DNA of 52,709 bases, from NCBI GenBank assembly GCA_012518535.1, contig JAAYRX010000027.1, positions 1 through 52,709 on the forward strand, read 5' to 3'. The notes beneath the pieces are model-generated. The model was not told the origin of the DNA. It did no database searches and saw only the letters and a program-made list of their open reading frames with translations. Below, one piece after another: positions 17,999 to 26,528 of this stretch. Every line of letters begins with the position of its first letter. Position 1 is the stretch's first letter. The position numbers and the translations under genes are program-made. Source of the DNA: Clostridiales bacterium. Lineage in GTDB: Bacteria; Bacillota; Clostridia; Caldicoprobacterales; UBA3941.

Positions 17999-20977
17999 AT
18001 GACTAGAATAAAAAAATGGCTGGACAACTTTTTGAAGCGCAAAACCAAACAAGATCAGCCGATAAAAAAGTCGAGTGAACCCAATAATAAAGATGATAAA
18101 GAAAACACTAAGCCCAAGGGGCTATTCATTAGAAAGAAAAGACGACCCAACTTTTTTCTATCGGTTTTTGTTACAACCCTAAGGCTATTCTTAATCCTTT
18201 TCATCCTTTTAGGTTTTGTTGGATTTGGAGCTGTAGTAGGTGTTGGTAAGGCATACCTGGATTCAACCCCCGAACTTGATGTTGTCCAAATTCAGGATCA
18301 AAGCGAAACCACCTTTATCTATGATAAGTATGGAAACCTTATCACTGAGTATTATGGGTATGAGAATCGAATTTGGGCTACCATTGACGAGATCCCAGAA
18401 ATTCTAAAGAATGCCTTCATTGCTATAGAGGATGCCCGCTTTAATGTCCATGGCGGTATAGACATAAAGCGGATATTCGGCTCTATAATCCATAACCTTA
18501 GCAATGAAAGCGTACAGGGGGCCAGTACTATTACCCAACAGCTGCTTAAAAACACCATATTGACGCCAGAAGTTAGCTATAAGAGAAAAATCCAGGAGAT
18601 GTATCTGGCGATACAATTAGAGAAAAGGTATAGTAAAGATCAAATAATGGAGGCCTATCTAAACACTATCTGGCTAGGTGGTTCCAATTATGGTGTTAAG
18701 GCTGCGGCCAAGGATTACTTTGGTAAAGAATTGAATGAGCTCTCCTTACGTGAATGTGCTATGTTGGCCGGAATAACCCGGAACCCATGGCAGTACGATC
18801 CAAGGGCAAACACTTATACCAGGGATAATCCGGAATCAACCTACAAGAGAACCAACCTGGTAATAGACAGAATGTATGAGAATAACCTTATTACAGAATC
18901 TGAATATAATGAAGCCAGGATAGACGAATCTGATTTTTACAATCACCCTGTATATATCAGAGAGACTCCAACCAGCAATGATTATCCGATGAAATACTTT
19001 ATTGAATATGTCATAAAGGATGTTCGGGATAGGATTATGGTTCTAGAGGGCTGGGAAGGAGATGAAGGTAGACGTAAGGCGGAACAATACATCTATTCCG
19101 GTGGTTTACATATATATACTACTCTGGATCCGGATATTCAGCAGGCAGTTGAAGAATCGGTTTATAACTACAAGAATTTGCCCAGGTTTCAGAATTCTGC
19201 CCATAAGTTTAGTAAACAAGGAGTTGAGCAGCCCCAAGCCGCCGTGGTGGTCATAGACCAACATTCCGGTGAACTTCAGGCTATCGTGGGGGGAAAGCAG
19301 CCTCCAACCGGCAAACGCCAGTATAACAGAGCGTTTCATCCCGATGCAAAGCTCCCCTTAGGTTCCAGTATCAAACCCCTTGCAGTATATGGTCCCTTTA
19401 TTGAGGCAGGGTATCCCGGCGGTATAATCATTGAAAATATACCGGCAGCCATAGAGGGATGGAAGCGTGGCGAACGCCCATATCCCAGAAATTACGGCGA
19501 TGGCAACTATACCGGCCCAACAGATGTACGAAGGGGTATCTTCAAATCCCTAAACGTCGTAGCGGCCAGAATAGTTCTCGATAGGATAGGGCCCCAGTAT
19601 GCTGCGGATAAGCTAGAGGAACTAGGCTTTAATTCAAAGGACGTTTCAGAAGAACCCGCCGCCCTATCCCTGGGGACTAGTGGAAACAACATGATTGAAG
19701 CAGCAGGGGCATATGCCGCTATTGCAAACAAGGGGGTTTATCTAGAACCCATTTCCTTTACCAGGATTGTAGATAAACACGGTATTGAAATTATAAATGT
19801 AAAGAAGGATCAAATCAAACGCGATGTTTTTAAAGAAAGTACAGCCTTTATTCTCACGGACTGGATGGAAGATGTTATAAATGGTGGAACTGCAACAGTT
19901 CGTGTTAGAAATGGTAATGGTCAAAGAATAAAAGCAGCCGGTAAAACCGGAACCAATAGCGAATTTAGAGGCGTCTTCTTTGCCGGGTTTACACCCTACT
20001 ACACTGCTACCGTTTGGCTGGGACATGACGATTTTCAACCAAGGTTTGTAAAGAATACAACCGGCGGTAAATTCGCTGCCCCCCTATGGGAAGCGATTAT
20101 GAATAGCATCCATGTTGATCTTGAAAGCAAGGAGTTTTATGACAAGGCACCTGATGGTGTTGTTAGATTCACGGTTTGTGGGGTTTCGGGTAAGAGACCC
20201 AACGGCGAGCTTTGCAGTGAGGATATAAGCGGCCATAAACTGGTAACCGAATGGTTCCCCAAAAATGGGATTCCGGGCTCTGATGATATCTGTGATATGC
20301 ATGTCCAGATAGATGCATGCCCCTATTCTGGCAAACCCCCTACACCATACTGCCCTGTTGATCATAGGGTAAAGACTTCAGCCATCCTCCTTCCCAAAGA
20401 CTCTCCCTACCGCAAGCTTTCCGATAAGGAGCTGGAGAAGTATTTACCCGGTGCAGTTAAAGATTTAAATAGGTTGGCAAGCCTGGACTATAGTAATCCT
20501 AATGATCGTCCCTTCTTCTGCCCTATTCATACCGAAGAATGGTATAAAGGAGAAGCTGATCGAGAATCAATAACCAATAATGCCAAAGCTCTAATCGGTG
20601 AGGTAAAGAGCAACATGGCGAATCCAGAGTATGTACCCAAGCTTACTCAAAAGGACCTTGACAAGCTCAATCATGCTATCTCAAAACTCGAGGAGGTCCT
20701 AAAACAGGGAATTATCGATATACCTGATAAACCCATAAAAGATAAGGATAAAATCAAGGAGTTGCCGGTATTTGATGCAAGCCTTGTAGAAAAGGAAATG
20801 AAAAACCTTGAAAAATTAAATAAAGATATATTTAGTGCTATAGAAAAGGAACTGGAAAAAGAAAGACAGGAACCTGAACCCGTTACTCCAGCTCCCCCTA
20901 ACGGGAATAATGATGATCACCCTCCAAATAACGGTAGCGGAAATAATGGTAATGGTATTAACAATGGTGAAGAGTAA
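17999..20977 (+). CDS. Class A penicillin-binding protein (PBP1A type) with long cysteine-containing C-terminal tail
   Basis: Bifunctional peptidoglycan synthase anchored in the membrane. After a basic cytoplasmic N-terminus and one span (VTTLRLFLILFILLGFVGFGAVVGV) comes a GT51 glycosyltransferase domain with catalytic Glu144 in FIAIEDARF and the QGASTITQQLLKN motif, then a transpeptidase domain with Ser456-x-x-Lys (LGSSIKP), Ser517-Leu-Asn and Lys649-Thr-Gly. The roughly 280-residue tail contains several Cys motifs (CGVSGK, GELCS, DDICDMHV, ACPYSGKPPTPYCPVDH, FFCPIH) and ends in an Asn/Gly/Pro-rich repeat-like stretch. The frame is open from 17960 but TTGGAGG fixes the start at 17999 (992 aa). 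A second class A PBP lies at 29801. Confidence 0.95.
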   Translation: MTRIKKWLDNFLKRKTKQDQPIKKSSEPNNKDDKENTKPKGLFIRKKRRPNFFLSVFVTTLRLFLILFILLGFVGFGAVVGVGKAYLDSTPELDVVQIQDQSETTFIYDKYGNLITEYYGYENRIWATIDEIPEILKNAFIAIEDARFNVHGGIDIKRIFGSIIHNLSNESVQGASTITQQLLKNTILTPEVSYKRKIQEMYLAIQLEKRYSKDQIMEAYLNTIWLGGSNYGVKAAAKDYFGKELNELSLRECAMLAGITRNPWQYDPRANTYTRDNPESTYKRTNLVIDRMYENNLITESEYNEARIDESDFYNHPVYIRETPTSNDYPMKYFIEYVIKDVRDRIMVLEGWEGDEGRRKAEQYIYSGGLHIYTTLDPDIQQAVEESVYNYKNLPRFQNSAHKFSKQGVEQPQAAVVVIDQHSGELQAIVGGKQPPTGKRQYNRAFHPDAKLPLGSSIKPLAVYGPFIEAGYPGGIIIENIPAAIEGWKRGERPYPRNYGDGNYTGPTDVRRGIFKSLNVVAARIVLDRIGPQYAADKLEELGFNSKDVSEEPAALSLGTSGNNMIEAAGAYAAIANKGVYLEPISFTRIVDKHGIEIINVKKDQIKRDVFKESTAFILTDWMEDVINGGTATVRVRNGNGQRIKAAGKTGTNSEFRGVFFAGFTPYYTATVWLGHDDFQPRFVKNTTGGKFAAPLWEAIMNSIHVDLESKEFYDKAPDGVVRFTVCGVSGKRPNGELCSEDISGHKLVTEWFPKNGIPGSDDICDMHVQIDACPYSGKPPTPYCPVDHRVKTSAILLPKDSPYRKLSDKELEKYLPGAVKDLNRLASLDYSNPNDRPFFCPIHTEEWYKGEADRESITNNAKALIGEVKSNMANPEYVPKLTQKDLDKLNHAISKLEEVLKQGIIDIPDKPIKDKDKIKELPVFDASLVEKEMKNLEKLNKDIFSAIEKELEKERQEPEPVTPAPPNGNNDDHPPNNGSGNNGNGINNGEE

Positions 20978-20988
20978 AGAAAAATATG

Positions 20989-21024
20989 TTATCAAAAGGG
21001 ATGGGTTGCCATCCCTTTTGATAA
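20989..21024. terminator. Bidirectional terminator between the PBP gene and spoVAE
   Basis: A perfect 16-bp stem (20989-21004 with 21009-21024) with a GTTG loop sits exactly between the two convergent stop codons. On the minus strand it is followed by CATATTTTTC; on the plus strand the tail is shared with spoVAE codons and is less U-rich. Confidence 0.9.
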
Positions 21025-21381
21025 TCAGCCTTTTTCCTTAGGATCAAATAAGACTGCAGCCAGATACCCAAACACTATAGCCGCTGTGATGCCCCCGGCA
21101 GTTGCCGTAACACCCCCGGTAAAGGCACCGAGGACTCCCGATTCTTTTACGCCCTTTATAGCACCTTTGGCCAAGGCATAACCAAACCCAGGCAAGGGAA
21201 CGGTAGCACCAGCCCCGCCAAATTCCACTATAGGTTCATATATGCCCAAGGCCGTTAGAATCACCCCGGCGGTTACGAAACATACCAAAATCCTGGCAGG
21301 CGTTAGATTGGTTTTATCGATAAGTATTTGCCCGATAATACAGATTGCTCCTCCTGTAATAAAAGCCTTTATATAATCCAT
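21025..21381 (-). CDS. spoVAE: Stage V sporulation protein AE (SpoVAEb type)
   Basis: Membrane component of the SpoVA channel that moves dipicolinic acid into the forespore and releases it in germination. The 118 residues have about four hydrophobic spans, with the family block ILTALGIYEPIVEFGGAGATVPLPGFGYALAKGAIKGV. Last gene of the spoVA operon, 3 bases after spoVAD, its stop codon abutting the bidirectional terminator. A paralogue of SpoVAC, which shares the GAGSIVPITGFSN-type motif. Confidence 0.93.
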   Translation of the reverse strand: MDYIKAFITGGAICIIGQILIDKTNLTPARILVCFVTAGVILTALGIYEPIVEFGGAGATVPLPGFGYALAKGAIKGVKESGVLGAFTGGVTATAGGITAAIVFGYLAAVLFDPKEKG

Positions 21382-21384
21382 GAT

Positions 21385-22401
21385 TTATCCCTTCTTTTCT
21401 ATCGCTACAGCATGAGCAATACCGGGAATCGAATCCCCCTGCTGTGATGTTATAATACTGTGTAAAGCTCCGGTAGACGCTATAAGAATCCTATTAATTA
21501 AGCCATCTTCCATTTTTTTGAGTAAATATCCAGCCAGTACAACAGCTGAACAGGCACATCCACTTGCTCCTGCATGGACATCTTGACTCTCATGGAAGAT
21601 TTCACAACCACAATCTATAAATCGATCCTCAATATCATACCCTTCTCTTTTTAGTAGATCAATGGTTAATGTCCGTCCATATTTGGCTAAATCACCGGTT
21701 ACTATCAAATCATAATCATTTGGTCCCCTTCCTGTATCCTCAAAATGAGCCTTAATGGTATCAGCCGCAGCTGGAGCCATAGCCGCACCCATATAATTTG
21801 TATCCTTCAAACCAAAGTCTATTACCTTACCGGTAGTAACATGGGTTATATATGGTCCCTCCCCACAGCTGGAAAGTAAAACTCCGCCTGCTCCAGTTAC
21901 AGTCCATTGAGCAGTAGGGGGCCTTTGTACTCCCATCTCCAAAGGATATCGGAATTGTCTCTCTGCAGAACAAAAATGGCTGGAAGTAACACAAAGGACA
22001 TTATCTGCGTATCCCCCATCTATTAACGGCGCAGCCAAAGACATGGTCTGAGTCATAGAGGAGCATGCCCCATATAATCCATAGAAAGGAATTCCCAGAC
22101 TCCTGGCGGAAAAAGTAGCTGATACAATTTGATCCAGCAGGTCTCCACCAAACAAATAGTTGATGTCCCAAGGCTCCTTTTTAGCCTTTCTCAAAGCAAG
22201 TTCTGCCGCCTCTATAAACATCCTGCGCTCTGCCCTTTCCCAACTTTCTTCTCCCCAAAGATCATCCTCTAAGACTCTATCAAAATACTCTGCAAGAGGT
22301 CCTTCCCCCTCCTTTTTGCCCACAATTGATGCCCTGGAAACAATCTTGGGCGGGTTCTGGGTTAAGTGTAGTGTTTGACCACCCATTCTGTGTTTAGACA
22401 T
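21385..22401 (-). CDS. spoVAD: Stage V sporulation protein AD
   Basis: Soluble, thiolase-fold SpoVA protein that binds dipicolinic acid. The sequence follows known SpoVAD closely: GDLLDQIVSATFSARSLGIPFYGLYGACSSMTQ, TSSHFCSAERQFRYPLEMGVQRPPTAQWTVTGAG, MGAAMAPAAADTIKAHFEDTGRGPNDYDLIVTGDL and GASGCACSAVVLAGYLL. The frame is open to an ATG at 22416 that overlaps the spoVAC stop; GAGGG lies just inside it and serves the ATG at 22401, which gives a 338-residue protein of normal length. Expected to be forespore-expressed with its neighbours. Confidence 0.96.
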   Translation of the reverse strand: MSKHRMGGQTLHLTQNPPKIVSRASIVGKKEGEGPLAEYFDRVLEDDLWGEESWERAERRMFIEAAELALRKAKKEPWDINYLFGGDLLDQIVSATFSARSLGIPFYGLYGACSSMTQTMSLAAPLIDGGYADNVLCVTSSHFCSAERQFRYPLEMGVQRPPTAQWTVTGAGGVLLSSCGEGPYITHVTTGKVIDFGLKDTNYMGAAMAPAAADTIKAHFEDTGRGPNDYDLIVTGDLAKYGRTLTIDLLKREGYDIEDRFIDCGCEIFHESQDVHAGASGCACSAVVLAGYLLKKMEDGLINRILIASTGALHSIITSQQGDSIPGIAHAVAIEKKG

Positions 22402-22412
22402 ATAACTATCCC

Positions 22413-22877
22413 TCATTTAACAAAAAAATAATAAACTAATCCAACGATCACCGATGTACTAATCCCATATACCAAAACAGGTCCCGCTATAGAGAATAGT
22501 TTAGCACCCACCCCTAAAACATAGCCTTCCCTTTTATGTTCCATAGCCGGTGAAACTATGGAGTTGGAAAATCCGGTGATAGGGACAATTGATCCGGCAC
22601 CAGCCCTTTTACCAATCTTTTCATAAAGGCCCAATCCGGTTAATAGGGCCGCTATAAATATCAAGGTTATTGAGGTTACTGTGGAGGCATCTTCCTTATT
22701 CATGCCATAATAGTTTTTAGCCACATTGCTTATGAGCTGTCCAATTGTACTTATCAGGCCTCCCACTATAAATGCCATTATACAGTTTTTTACAATTTTT
22801 GATTTTGGACTCAGGCTGTTGGCATAATCCTGGTATTCCTTATTTATCTTTTTCTGTTTCACGTCTAAAGAATCCAT
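22413..22877 (-). CDS. spoVAC: Stage V sporulation protein AC
   Basis: Multi-spanning SpoVA membrane protein; in Bacillus SpoVAC can form a mechanosensitive-like channel. The 154 residues show the family start YQDYANSLSPKSKIVKNCIMAFIVGGLISTIGQ, then LLTGLGLYEKIGKRAGAGSIVPITGFSNSIVSPAMEHKREGYVLGVGAKLF and a terminal span. A GGAGG site precedes the ATG. About 130 bases separate it from the upstream 44-codon gene, room for an extra internal promoter. Confidence 0.95.
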   Translation of the reverse strand: MDSLDVKQKKINKEYQDYANSLSPKSKIVKNCIMAFIVGGLISTIGQLISNVAKNYYGMNKEDASTVTSITLIFIAALLTGLGLYEKIGKRAGAGSIVPITGFSNSIVSPAMEHKREGYVLGVGAKLFSIAGPVLVYGISTSVIVGLVYYFFVK

Positions 22878-23005
22878 AAAACACCTCCAAAAGTATCCTT
22901 TTCATGAAACACGATACTATAGATGATCCCATTATTGTACCTGAACAAACCGATTCACTGAAAACATAGAGTCAAACGAATATTTGAATAAACAGCAAGG
23001 ACCGG

Positions 23006-23140
23006 TTAATCCTCGGCACCTGCGTTTTTAGATTCCCTGTCTTCCATTAGCTTTTTGTCCAAATCCTGTCTACTTTCCTTTTCTTCCAAGTTCCTTCCTT
23101 CCTGCTCTATAATTGGTATGCGATGGTAATCTTTTCTCAT
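23006..23140 (-). CDS. Small 44-residue hydrophilic protein inside the spoVA operon
   Basis: Unrecognised and too short for ordinary gene finders. An AGGGAGGAG ribosome site stands 10 bases before the ATG at 23140, and the frame runs 44 codons to TAA at 23006. The product (begins MRKDYHRIPI, ends KNAGAED) is very rich in charged residues, with Glu, Asp, Lys and Arg making up about half of it, and has no membrane span. It begins 25 bases after the spoVAB stop on the same strand, so it should be co-transcribed. The strong ribosome site and position argue for a real forespore gene; function unknown. Confidence 0.7.
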   Translation of the reverse strand: MRKDYHRIPIIEQEGRNLEEKESRQDLDKKLMEDRESKNAGAED

Positions 23141-23165
23141 ATTGGAATTCTCCTCCCTGATAACT

Positions 23166-23582
23166 TCATTGGATTTTCAATAAGCCCCAATAAAGAATAG
23201 ACCCCAACACTTTCCCCAGGATGATAGCTATAATCAAGAAATAAGCCCATTTATCAATTCCTATACGGATGGATAGAAAGGGGATTACATTCAATATCTC
23301 TGTTAAGGCGGATGCAATCATGCCTACAAAGATCCCCATCAACAGACCGATTATCACAAGCCAACCCTTATTCGCCCTTACACCAAACCTGAACATATAG
23401 ACGAAGGTGGATAGCAGACTGCCCAAGAGGATTACCATCTTATAAATCCCCCTGTAAGCTTCTGTTCTGCTTATATCAATTACTCTTTCGATTACTCCCA
23501 AGGCTATAAAAAAGGCAAATATACCAGCTCCAACCAAAGCCCCACTGGATAACCCAACCATTACAAGGAAAAAAGTTTTCAT
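23166..23582 (-). CDS. spoVAB: Stage V sporulation protein AB
   Basis: Membrane component of the SpoVA system. The 138 residues are almost entirely hydrophobic with about four spans; the GLSSGALVGAGIFAFFIALGVIERV start, the YRGIYKMVILLG block and the GMIASALTEILNVIPFLSIRIGI block are typical. The ATG overlaps the spoVAA stop (ATGA), so translation is coupled. Confidence 0.93.
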   Translation of the reverse strand: MKTFFLVMVGLSSGALVGAGIFAFFIALGVIERVIDISRTEAYRGIYKMVILLGSLLSTFVYMFRFGVRANKGWLVIIGLLMGIFVGMIASALTEILNVIPFLSIRIGIDKWAYFLIIAIILGKVLGSILYWGLLKIQ

Positions 23583-24196
23583 GGTTTTTTTTGGTTACTA
23601 CCTCCCTTTGTGGACAGGTAAGAGTTTATCTGATCTTTATATTTATGTATCCCTATTTCCAAGAGATCGGGTTTGCTATATTTATTCTTGTCCGGTAATA
23701 ATCCAAAAAAAAGTGCTATTCCCAGCCCAAGGCCTATGGAATAAGGTATGCTAATCCAGTATGAACCTGTCGCCACTTGACCTGTAACAGCAGTATAGAT
23801 AGCATCGTGGACTTTATGCATATTTACGTCCTCATGGAAGTACATGAGTGCAATGCCTGAACCAATAAAGAGTAACAAGCTGGTTATGACAGCCCTTATG
23901 AGCCCAGCAAGGCTCTTACCACTATGTTCGATCTTTTCATGAATATGTATAGTGATCTTGGATTCCCCCGTAGATAATATAGGAATCTCCGGTATGAGCC
24001 GCCTAACCGCATCTATTACTTCTACGACACTTAAGGTGATAACACCTACACCTTTCACCTGTAGAATAACCAATTTAGTCAACTTGCTCCTAACTTCTGG
24101 CGAGCATGACAATTCGGCTACATCCTCCAAATAAATATCCTGCCCAACTGCTCTCTTAAGATTGTCCTTCAAATGTAGATATATATAATTATCCAT
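23579..24196 (-). CDS. spoVAA: Stage V sporulation protein AA
   Basis: SpoVA operon membrane protein. The 205 residues start with a soluble domain (DNYIYLHLKDNLKRAVGQDIYLEDVAELSCS), followed by ITIHIHEKIEHSGKSLAGLIRAVITSLLLFIGSGIALMYFHEDVNMHKVHDAIYTAVTG, the known SpoVAA signature, and two to three spans. A TTG at 24199 precedes the ATG at 24196, which is preferred because GATAGGG lies 7 bases before it. It overlaps the upstream 63-codon gene by 8 bases. Confidence 0.93.
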   Translation of the reverse strand: MDNYIYLHLKDNLKRAVGQDIYLEDVAELSCSPEVRSKLTKLVILQVKGVGVITLSVVEVIDAVRRLIPEIPILSTGESKITIHIHEKIEHSGKSLAGLIRAVITSLLLFIGSGIALMYFHEDVNMHKVHDAIYTAVTGQVATGSYWISIPYSIGLGLGIALFFGLLPDKNKYSKPDLLEIGIHKYKDQINSYLSTKGGSNQKKP

Positions 24197-24380
24197 CAAG
24201 CAACCCTATCTTCAGAGGATGTTCTAGGATAGAGTGCACAAATTTCGCACCAGAATATGTCTTATCTTGTTGTTTCCCGTAATTACCCACTAGATCCCAT
24301 ATTAGTATAGCGCCCCACAGCAAAACCAGACTAAAAACAACAAACACTAAAATATAGATTCTTTTTTTCGTTGTAGGCAC
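24189..24380 (-). CDS. 63-residue single-span membrane protein heading the spoVA operon
   Basis: Not recognised. An AAAGGAG site 10 bases upstream of a GTG start supports translation. The product has a basic N-terminus, one strong membrane span (IYILVFVVFSLVLLWGAILIW) and a short hydrophilic tail. Its last codons overlap the spoVAA start, a sign of translational coupling, so it is very likely made with the SpoVA proteins in the forespore. In Bacillus spoVAA follows sigF without such a gene. Function unknown; a small accessory subunit of the SpoVA channel is a guess from context. Confidence 0.75.
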   Translation of the reverse strand: MPTTKKRIYILVFVVFSLVLLWGAILIWDLVGNYGKQQDKTYSGAKFVHSILEHPLKIGLLDG

Positions 24381-24510
24381 TCTTCCATATCTCCTTTCGT
24401 TAATATATGATTGAAAAACGACTGAGTTGTTTAGGTTTCGAGAAATCTCAATACATAATAGTCCACATTTGACGACTCTGCTACTTACATTTACTTATTG
24501 GCTATATGGT

Positions 24511-24540
24511 TATTATGTGTATTGCCTTTCTTTTTTATCC
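24511..24540 (-). promoter_or_regulatory. Possible sigma-G/F type promoter of the spoVA operon
   Basis: On the minus strand CATAATA (24511-24517) fits the sigma-G -10 pattern; GGATA (24536-24540) 18 bases upstream is one base off the -35 pattern. It lies between the sigF terminator and the first spoVA-operon gene, where such a promoter is expected. The match is weak. Confidence 0.35.
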
Positions 24541-24545
24541 CAATT

Positions 24546-24568
24546 AAAAAACACCCTACCAGGGTGTT
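24546..24568 (-). terminator. Intrinsic terminator after sigF
   Basis: A 7-bp stem (AACACCC with GGGTGTT) overlapping the sigF stop codon is followed by TTTTAATT on the minus strand. It separates the spoIIA operon from the spoVA operon. Confidence 0.85.
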
Positions 24569-25331
24569 ATATGAGTTCTCTCATTCTAAGCAGCACTCTC
24601 TTTTCAATTCTCGAGACCTGCACTTGGGATATACCCAGTTCGCTTGCTATATCACTTTGGGTTTTATCATGGAAATAGCGCATTACAATTATGTATCTTT
24701 CACGTTCATCAAGCTTTGATAGTACATCCTTAAGGGCAACCCTATCCACTACTTTGGACATCTGGGCATCGTCCACGGATACTTTATCTATCAGGAGAAT
24801 AGGGTTGTCATCGTCTTCATATACCACATCATATATGGAATTTGGCGTCCTGCTGGCTTCCAGAGCATGTACGATATCCTCAGGATCACTCCCTACGGCA
24901 TCAGCTATCTCCTGTATGCTGGGCTCCCTATGTAATACGCTTTTTAGTTGTTCTTTCATAGCCAGGGATTTATTTGCCAGTTCCTTCAGGGATCGACTTA
25001 CCTTTATTAATCCGTCATCCCTCAGAAACCTTTTTATCTCACCCATAATCATCGGAACCGCATAGGTTGAGAATCTCACATTATACTGAGGATCGTAATT
25101 CCTTATTGCTTTGATAAGCCCTATTACCCCTATCTGAAACAGATCATCATATTCATAGCCTCTGTTTAAGAACCTCTTTATAATGCTTTTTACCAAGGCA
25201 ATATTTTTTTCTACTAAAATGTCGACAGCCTGTTGTTCCCCCTCCTGAGCCTTCTTTATGAAATCCATCGTTTCCCGGTGGGATAAGAGACTATTTTCAC
25301 TGTTTTCCCAAGCTGCATACCCAGTACTCAT
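24567..25331 (-). CDS. sigF: RNA polymerase sporulation sigma factor SigF
   Basis: Forespore-specific sigma factor, held inactive by SpoIIAB until septation. The 254 residues show sigma-70 regions 2 ([48 protein letters not shown]), 3 ([11 protein letters not shown]) and 4 ([41 protein letters not shown]). The N-terminal [26 protein letters not shown] matches SigF/SigG rather than SigE, and its place behind spoIIAA and spoIIAB settles SigF. Its ATG overlaps the spoIIAB stop (ATGA) and is preceded by AGGGAG. Confidence 0.97.
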   Translation of the reverse strand: MSTGYAAWENSENSLLSHRETMDFIKKAQEGEQQAVDILVEKNIALVKSIIKRFLNRGYEYDDLFQIGVIGLIKAIRNYDPQYNVRFSTYAVPMIMGEIKRFLRDDGLIKVSRSLKELANKSLAMKEQLKSVLHREPSIQEIADAVGSDPEDIVHALEASRTPNSIYDVVYEDDDNPILLIDKVSVDDAQMSKVVDRVALKDVLSKLDERERYIIVMRYFHDKTQSDIASELGISQVQVSRIEKRVLLRMRELI

Positions 25332-25780
25332 TCCGATCTCCCTATTTTATTAATTGAGGACCTTATATATTTAACCATCCTTACCTTGGTTCCCTGGTTT
25401 ATAGCGGATATAACCTTTAATTCATCCATAAAGGTTTCCATAACGGTAAATCCCATCCCACTACGTTCCAATTCAGGCTTTGAAGTATATAGAGGTTGAC
25501 GTGCTTTTTCGATATCATCTATTCCTACTCCTTCATCTGATACTTCGACGACAAACTTGTTGGGATAGATGGCAGCATATACCTCAACATAGCCCGTCTT
25601 GTCTTCGTATCCATGAATGATGGCATTGGTAACGGCCTCAGAAATGGCAGTTTTTATGTCGCTTATTTCCCCCAGGGTTGGATCCATTTGTGAAGCAAAT
25701 GCGGCAATAGTAACGCGGGCAAAGGATTCATTACTGGATTTGCTTAGAAACCTCAATCTCATCTCATTTATTTTATCCAT
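25328..25780 (-). CDS. spoIIAB: Anti-sigma-F factor and SpoIIAA kinase SpoIIAB
   Basis: Binds SigF to hold it inactive and phosphorylates SpoIIAA. The 150 residues form a GHKL kinase domain: N-box in [22 protein letters not shown]1 in [20 protein letters not shown] and G2 in [15 protein letters not shown]. The frame opens at 25801 but AGGGGGG lies between that codon and the ATG at 25780, which is chosen. It starts one base after the spoIIAA stop. Confidence 0.97.
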   Translation of the reverse strand: MDKINEMRLRFLSKSSNESFARVTIAAFASQMDPTLGEISDIKTAISEAVTNAIIHGYEDKTGYVEVYAAIYPNKFVVEVSDEGVGIDDIEKARQPLYTSKPELERSGMGFTVMETFMDELKVISAINQGTKVRMVKYIRSSINKIGRSE

Positions 25781-25781
25781 A

Positions 25782-26126
25782 TCAATACCCCCCTGTATCA
25801 TTTAACGCCTGCTTAAGATCATCATAGGCTTTTATAATTTTATATAGTCCTGATACAACGAAAATTCTATCAATCTGGGTGTTTATGCCGACAACTCCCA
25901 GTTCTCCTCCCCTTCTTGATATGATTTTATATCTACCCAAAAGCACACCTAAACCCGAGCTGTCCATAAACTTCAATTTTTTCATGTCGATTATTAGATT
26001 TCTGATGGTGGGGTCTTCCAAAAGATTATCAATGTATTCCCTCACTTCACCTGCTGTATGGTGATCCAGCTCTCCCTCTAAGGATACCACCAGGATATCA
26101 TTAATTTTTTTACCTGCTATTTGCAA
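25782..26126 (-). CDS. spoIIAA: Anti-anti-sigma factor SpoIIAA
   Basis: STAS-domain protein; its unphosphorylated form releases SigF from SpoIIAB. The core [21 protein letters not shown] and the phosphorylation site [21 protein letters not shown] are diagnostic. Start choice: the ATG at 26132 lies only 2 bases after GGGAGG, too close; the TTG at 26126 has 8-base spacing and gives 114 residues beginning [11 protein letters not shown]. The open frame continues to 26168 but nothing supports that start. First gene of the spoIIA operon, 46-50 bases after the sigma-H-type promoter. Confidence 0.96.
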   Translation of the reverse strand: MQIAGKKINDILVVSLEGELDHHTAGEVREYIDNLLEDPTIRNLIIDMKKLKFMDSSGLGVLLGRYKIISRRGGELGVVGINTQIDRIFVVSGLYKIIKAYDDLKQALNDTGGY

Positions 26127-26179
26127 AACCATAACCTCCCTAACCAATGAAATACAGGACCATCCCATGTCTTTTATCT

Positions 26180-26208
26180 ATATTCTTCATCTCCCTCTTT
26201 TCTCCTTC
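26180..26208 (-). promoter_or_regulatory. Sigma-H type promoter of the spoIIA operon
   Basis: On the minus strand GAAGGAGAA (26200-26208) and GAAGAATAT (26180-26188) are separated by 11 bases. They match the Bacillus sigma-H pattern RnAGGAwww / RnnGAATww with a single mismatch. spoIIA is a known sigma-H/Spo0A target, so position and sequence agree. Confidence 0.75.
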
Positions 26209-26243
26209 AAAGAATAATAGCTACTATTGTTGGTAATCCTACA

Positions 26244-26283
26244 AAAAAATCAGAAGCCCCTCGGTTTATGTCGAGCGGCTTCT
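26244..26283 (-). terminator. Intrinsic terminator after the 77-codon gene
   Basis: A stem of about 12 bp with one mismatch (AGAAGCCGCTCG with CGAGGGGCTTCT, 26252-26283) is followed by seven T on the minus strand. It insulates spoIIA from upstream transcription. Confidence 0.9.
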
Positions 26284-26294
26284 GTTTCCTATAT

Positions 26295-26528
26295 TTATAC
26301 CTCAACTTCTTGAATCTCTACCCTGATGGATTGTCTCTTATTCATATCCTCCAGTATCTTATTCTCGTCTGCCCAATCTGCATATTTTATTTTTTCATCC
26401 TCGGTAAGTATAACCTCGTCCATAAGCTGCCTGCCCGTCATGGCTACATCGCTTACATAGGTCTGCATAATGGGATTCTTATCTACTACTATCAATATCG
26501 CATATACATATTTCATAATCGCATCCAA
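26295..26528 (-). CDS. Unrecognised 77-residue protein
   Basis: AAGGGG lies 5 bases before the ATG at 26528, with a second in-frame ATG at 26516. The N-terminal part is mildly hydrophobic (KYVYAILIVVDKNPIMQTYVSDVAM), the C-terminal half is acidic and probably helical (EDEKIKYADWADENKILEDMN). No cysteine, signal peptide or motif that I know. A strong terminator directly follows its stop codon and there is a 200-base gap upstream, so it appears to be a one-gene unit between spoIIA and the L25 gene. Function unknown. Confidence 0.75.
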   Translation of the reverse strand: MDAIMKYVYAILIVVDKNPIMQTYVSDVAMTGRQLMDEVILTEDEKIKYADWADENKILEDMNKRQSIRVEIQEVEV

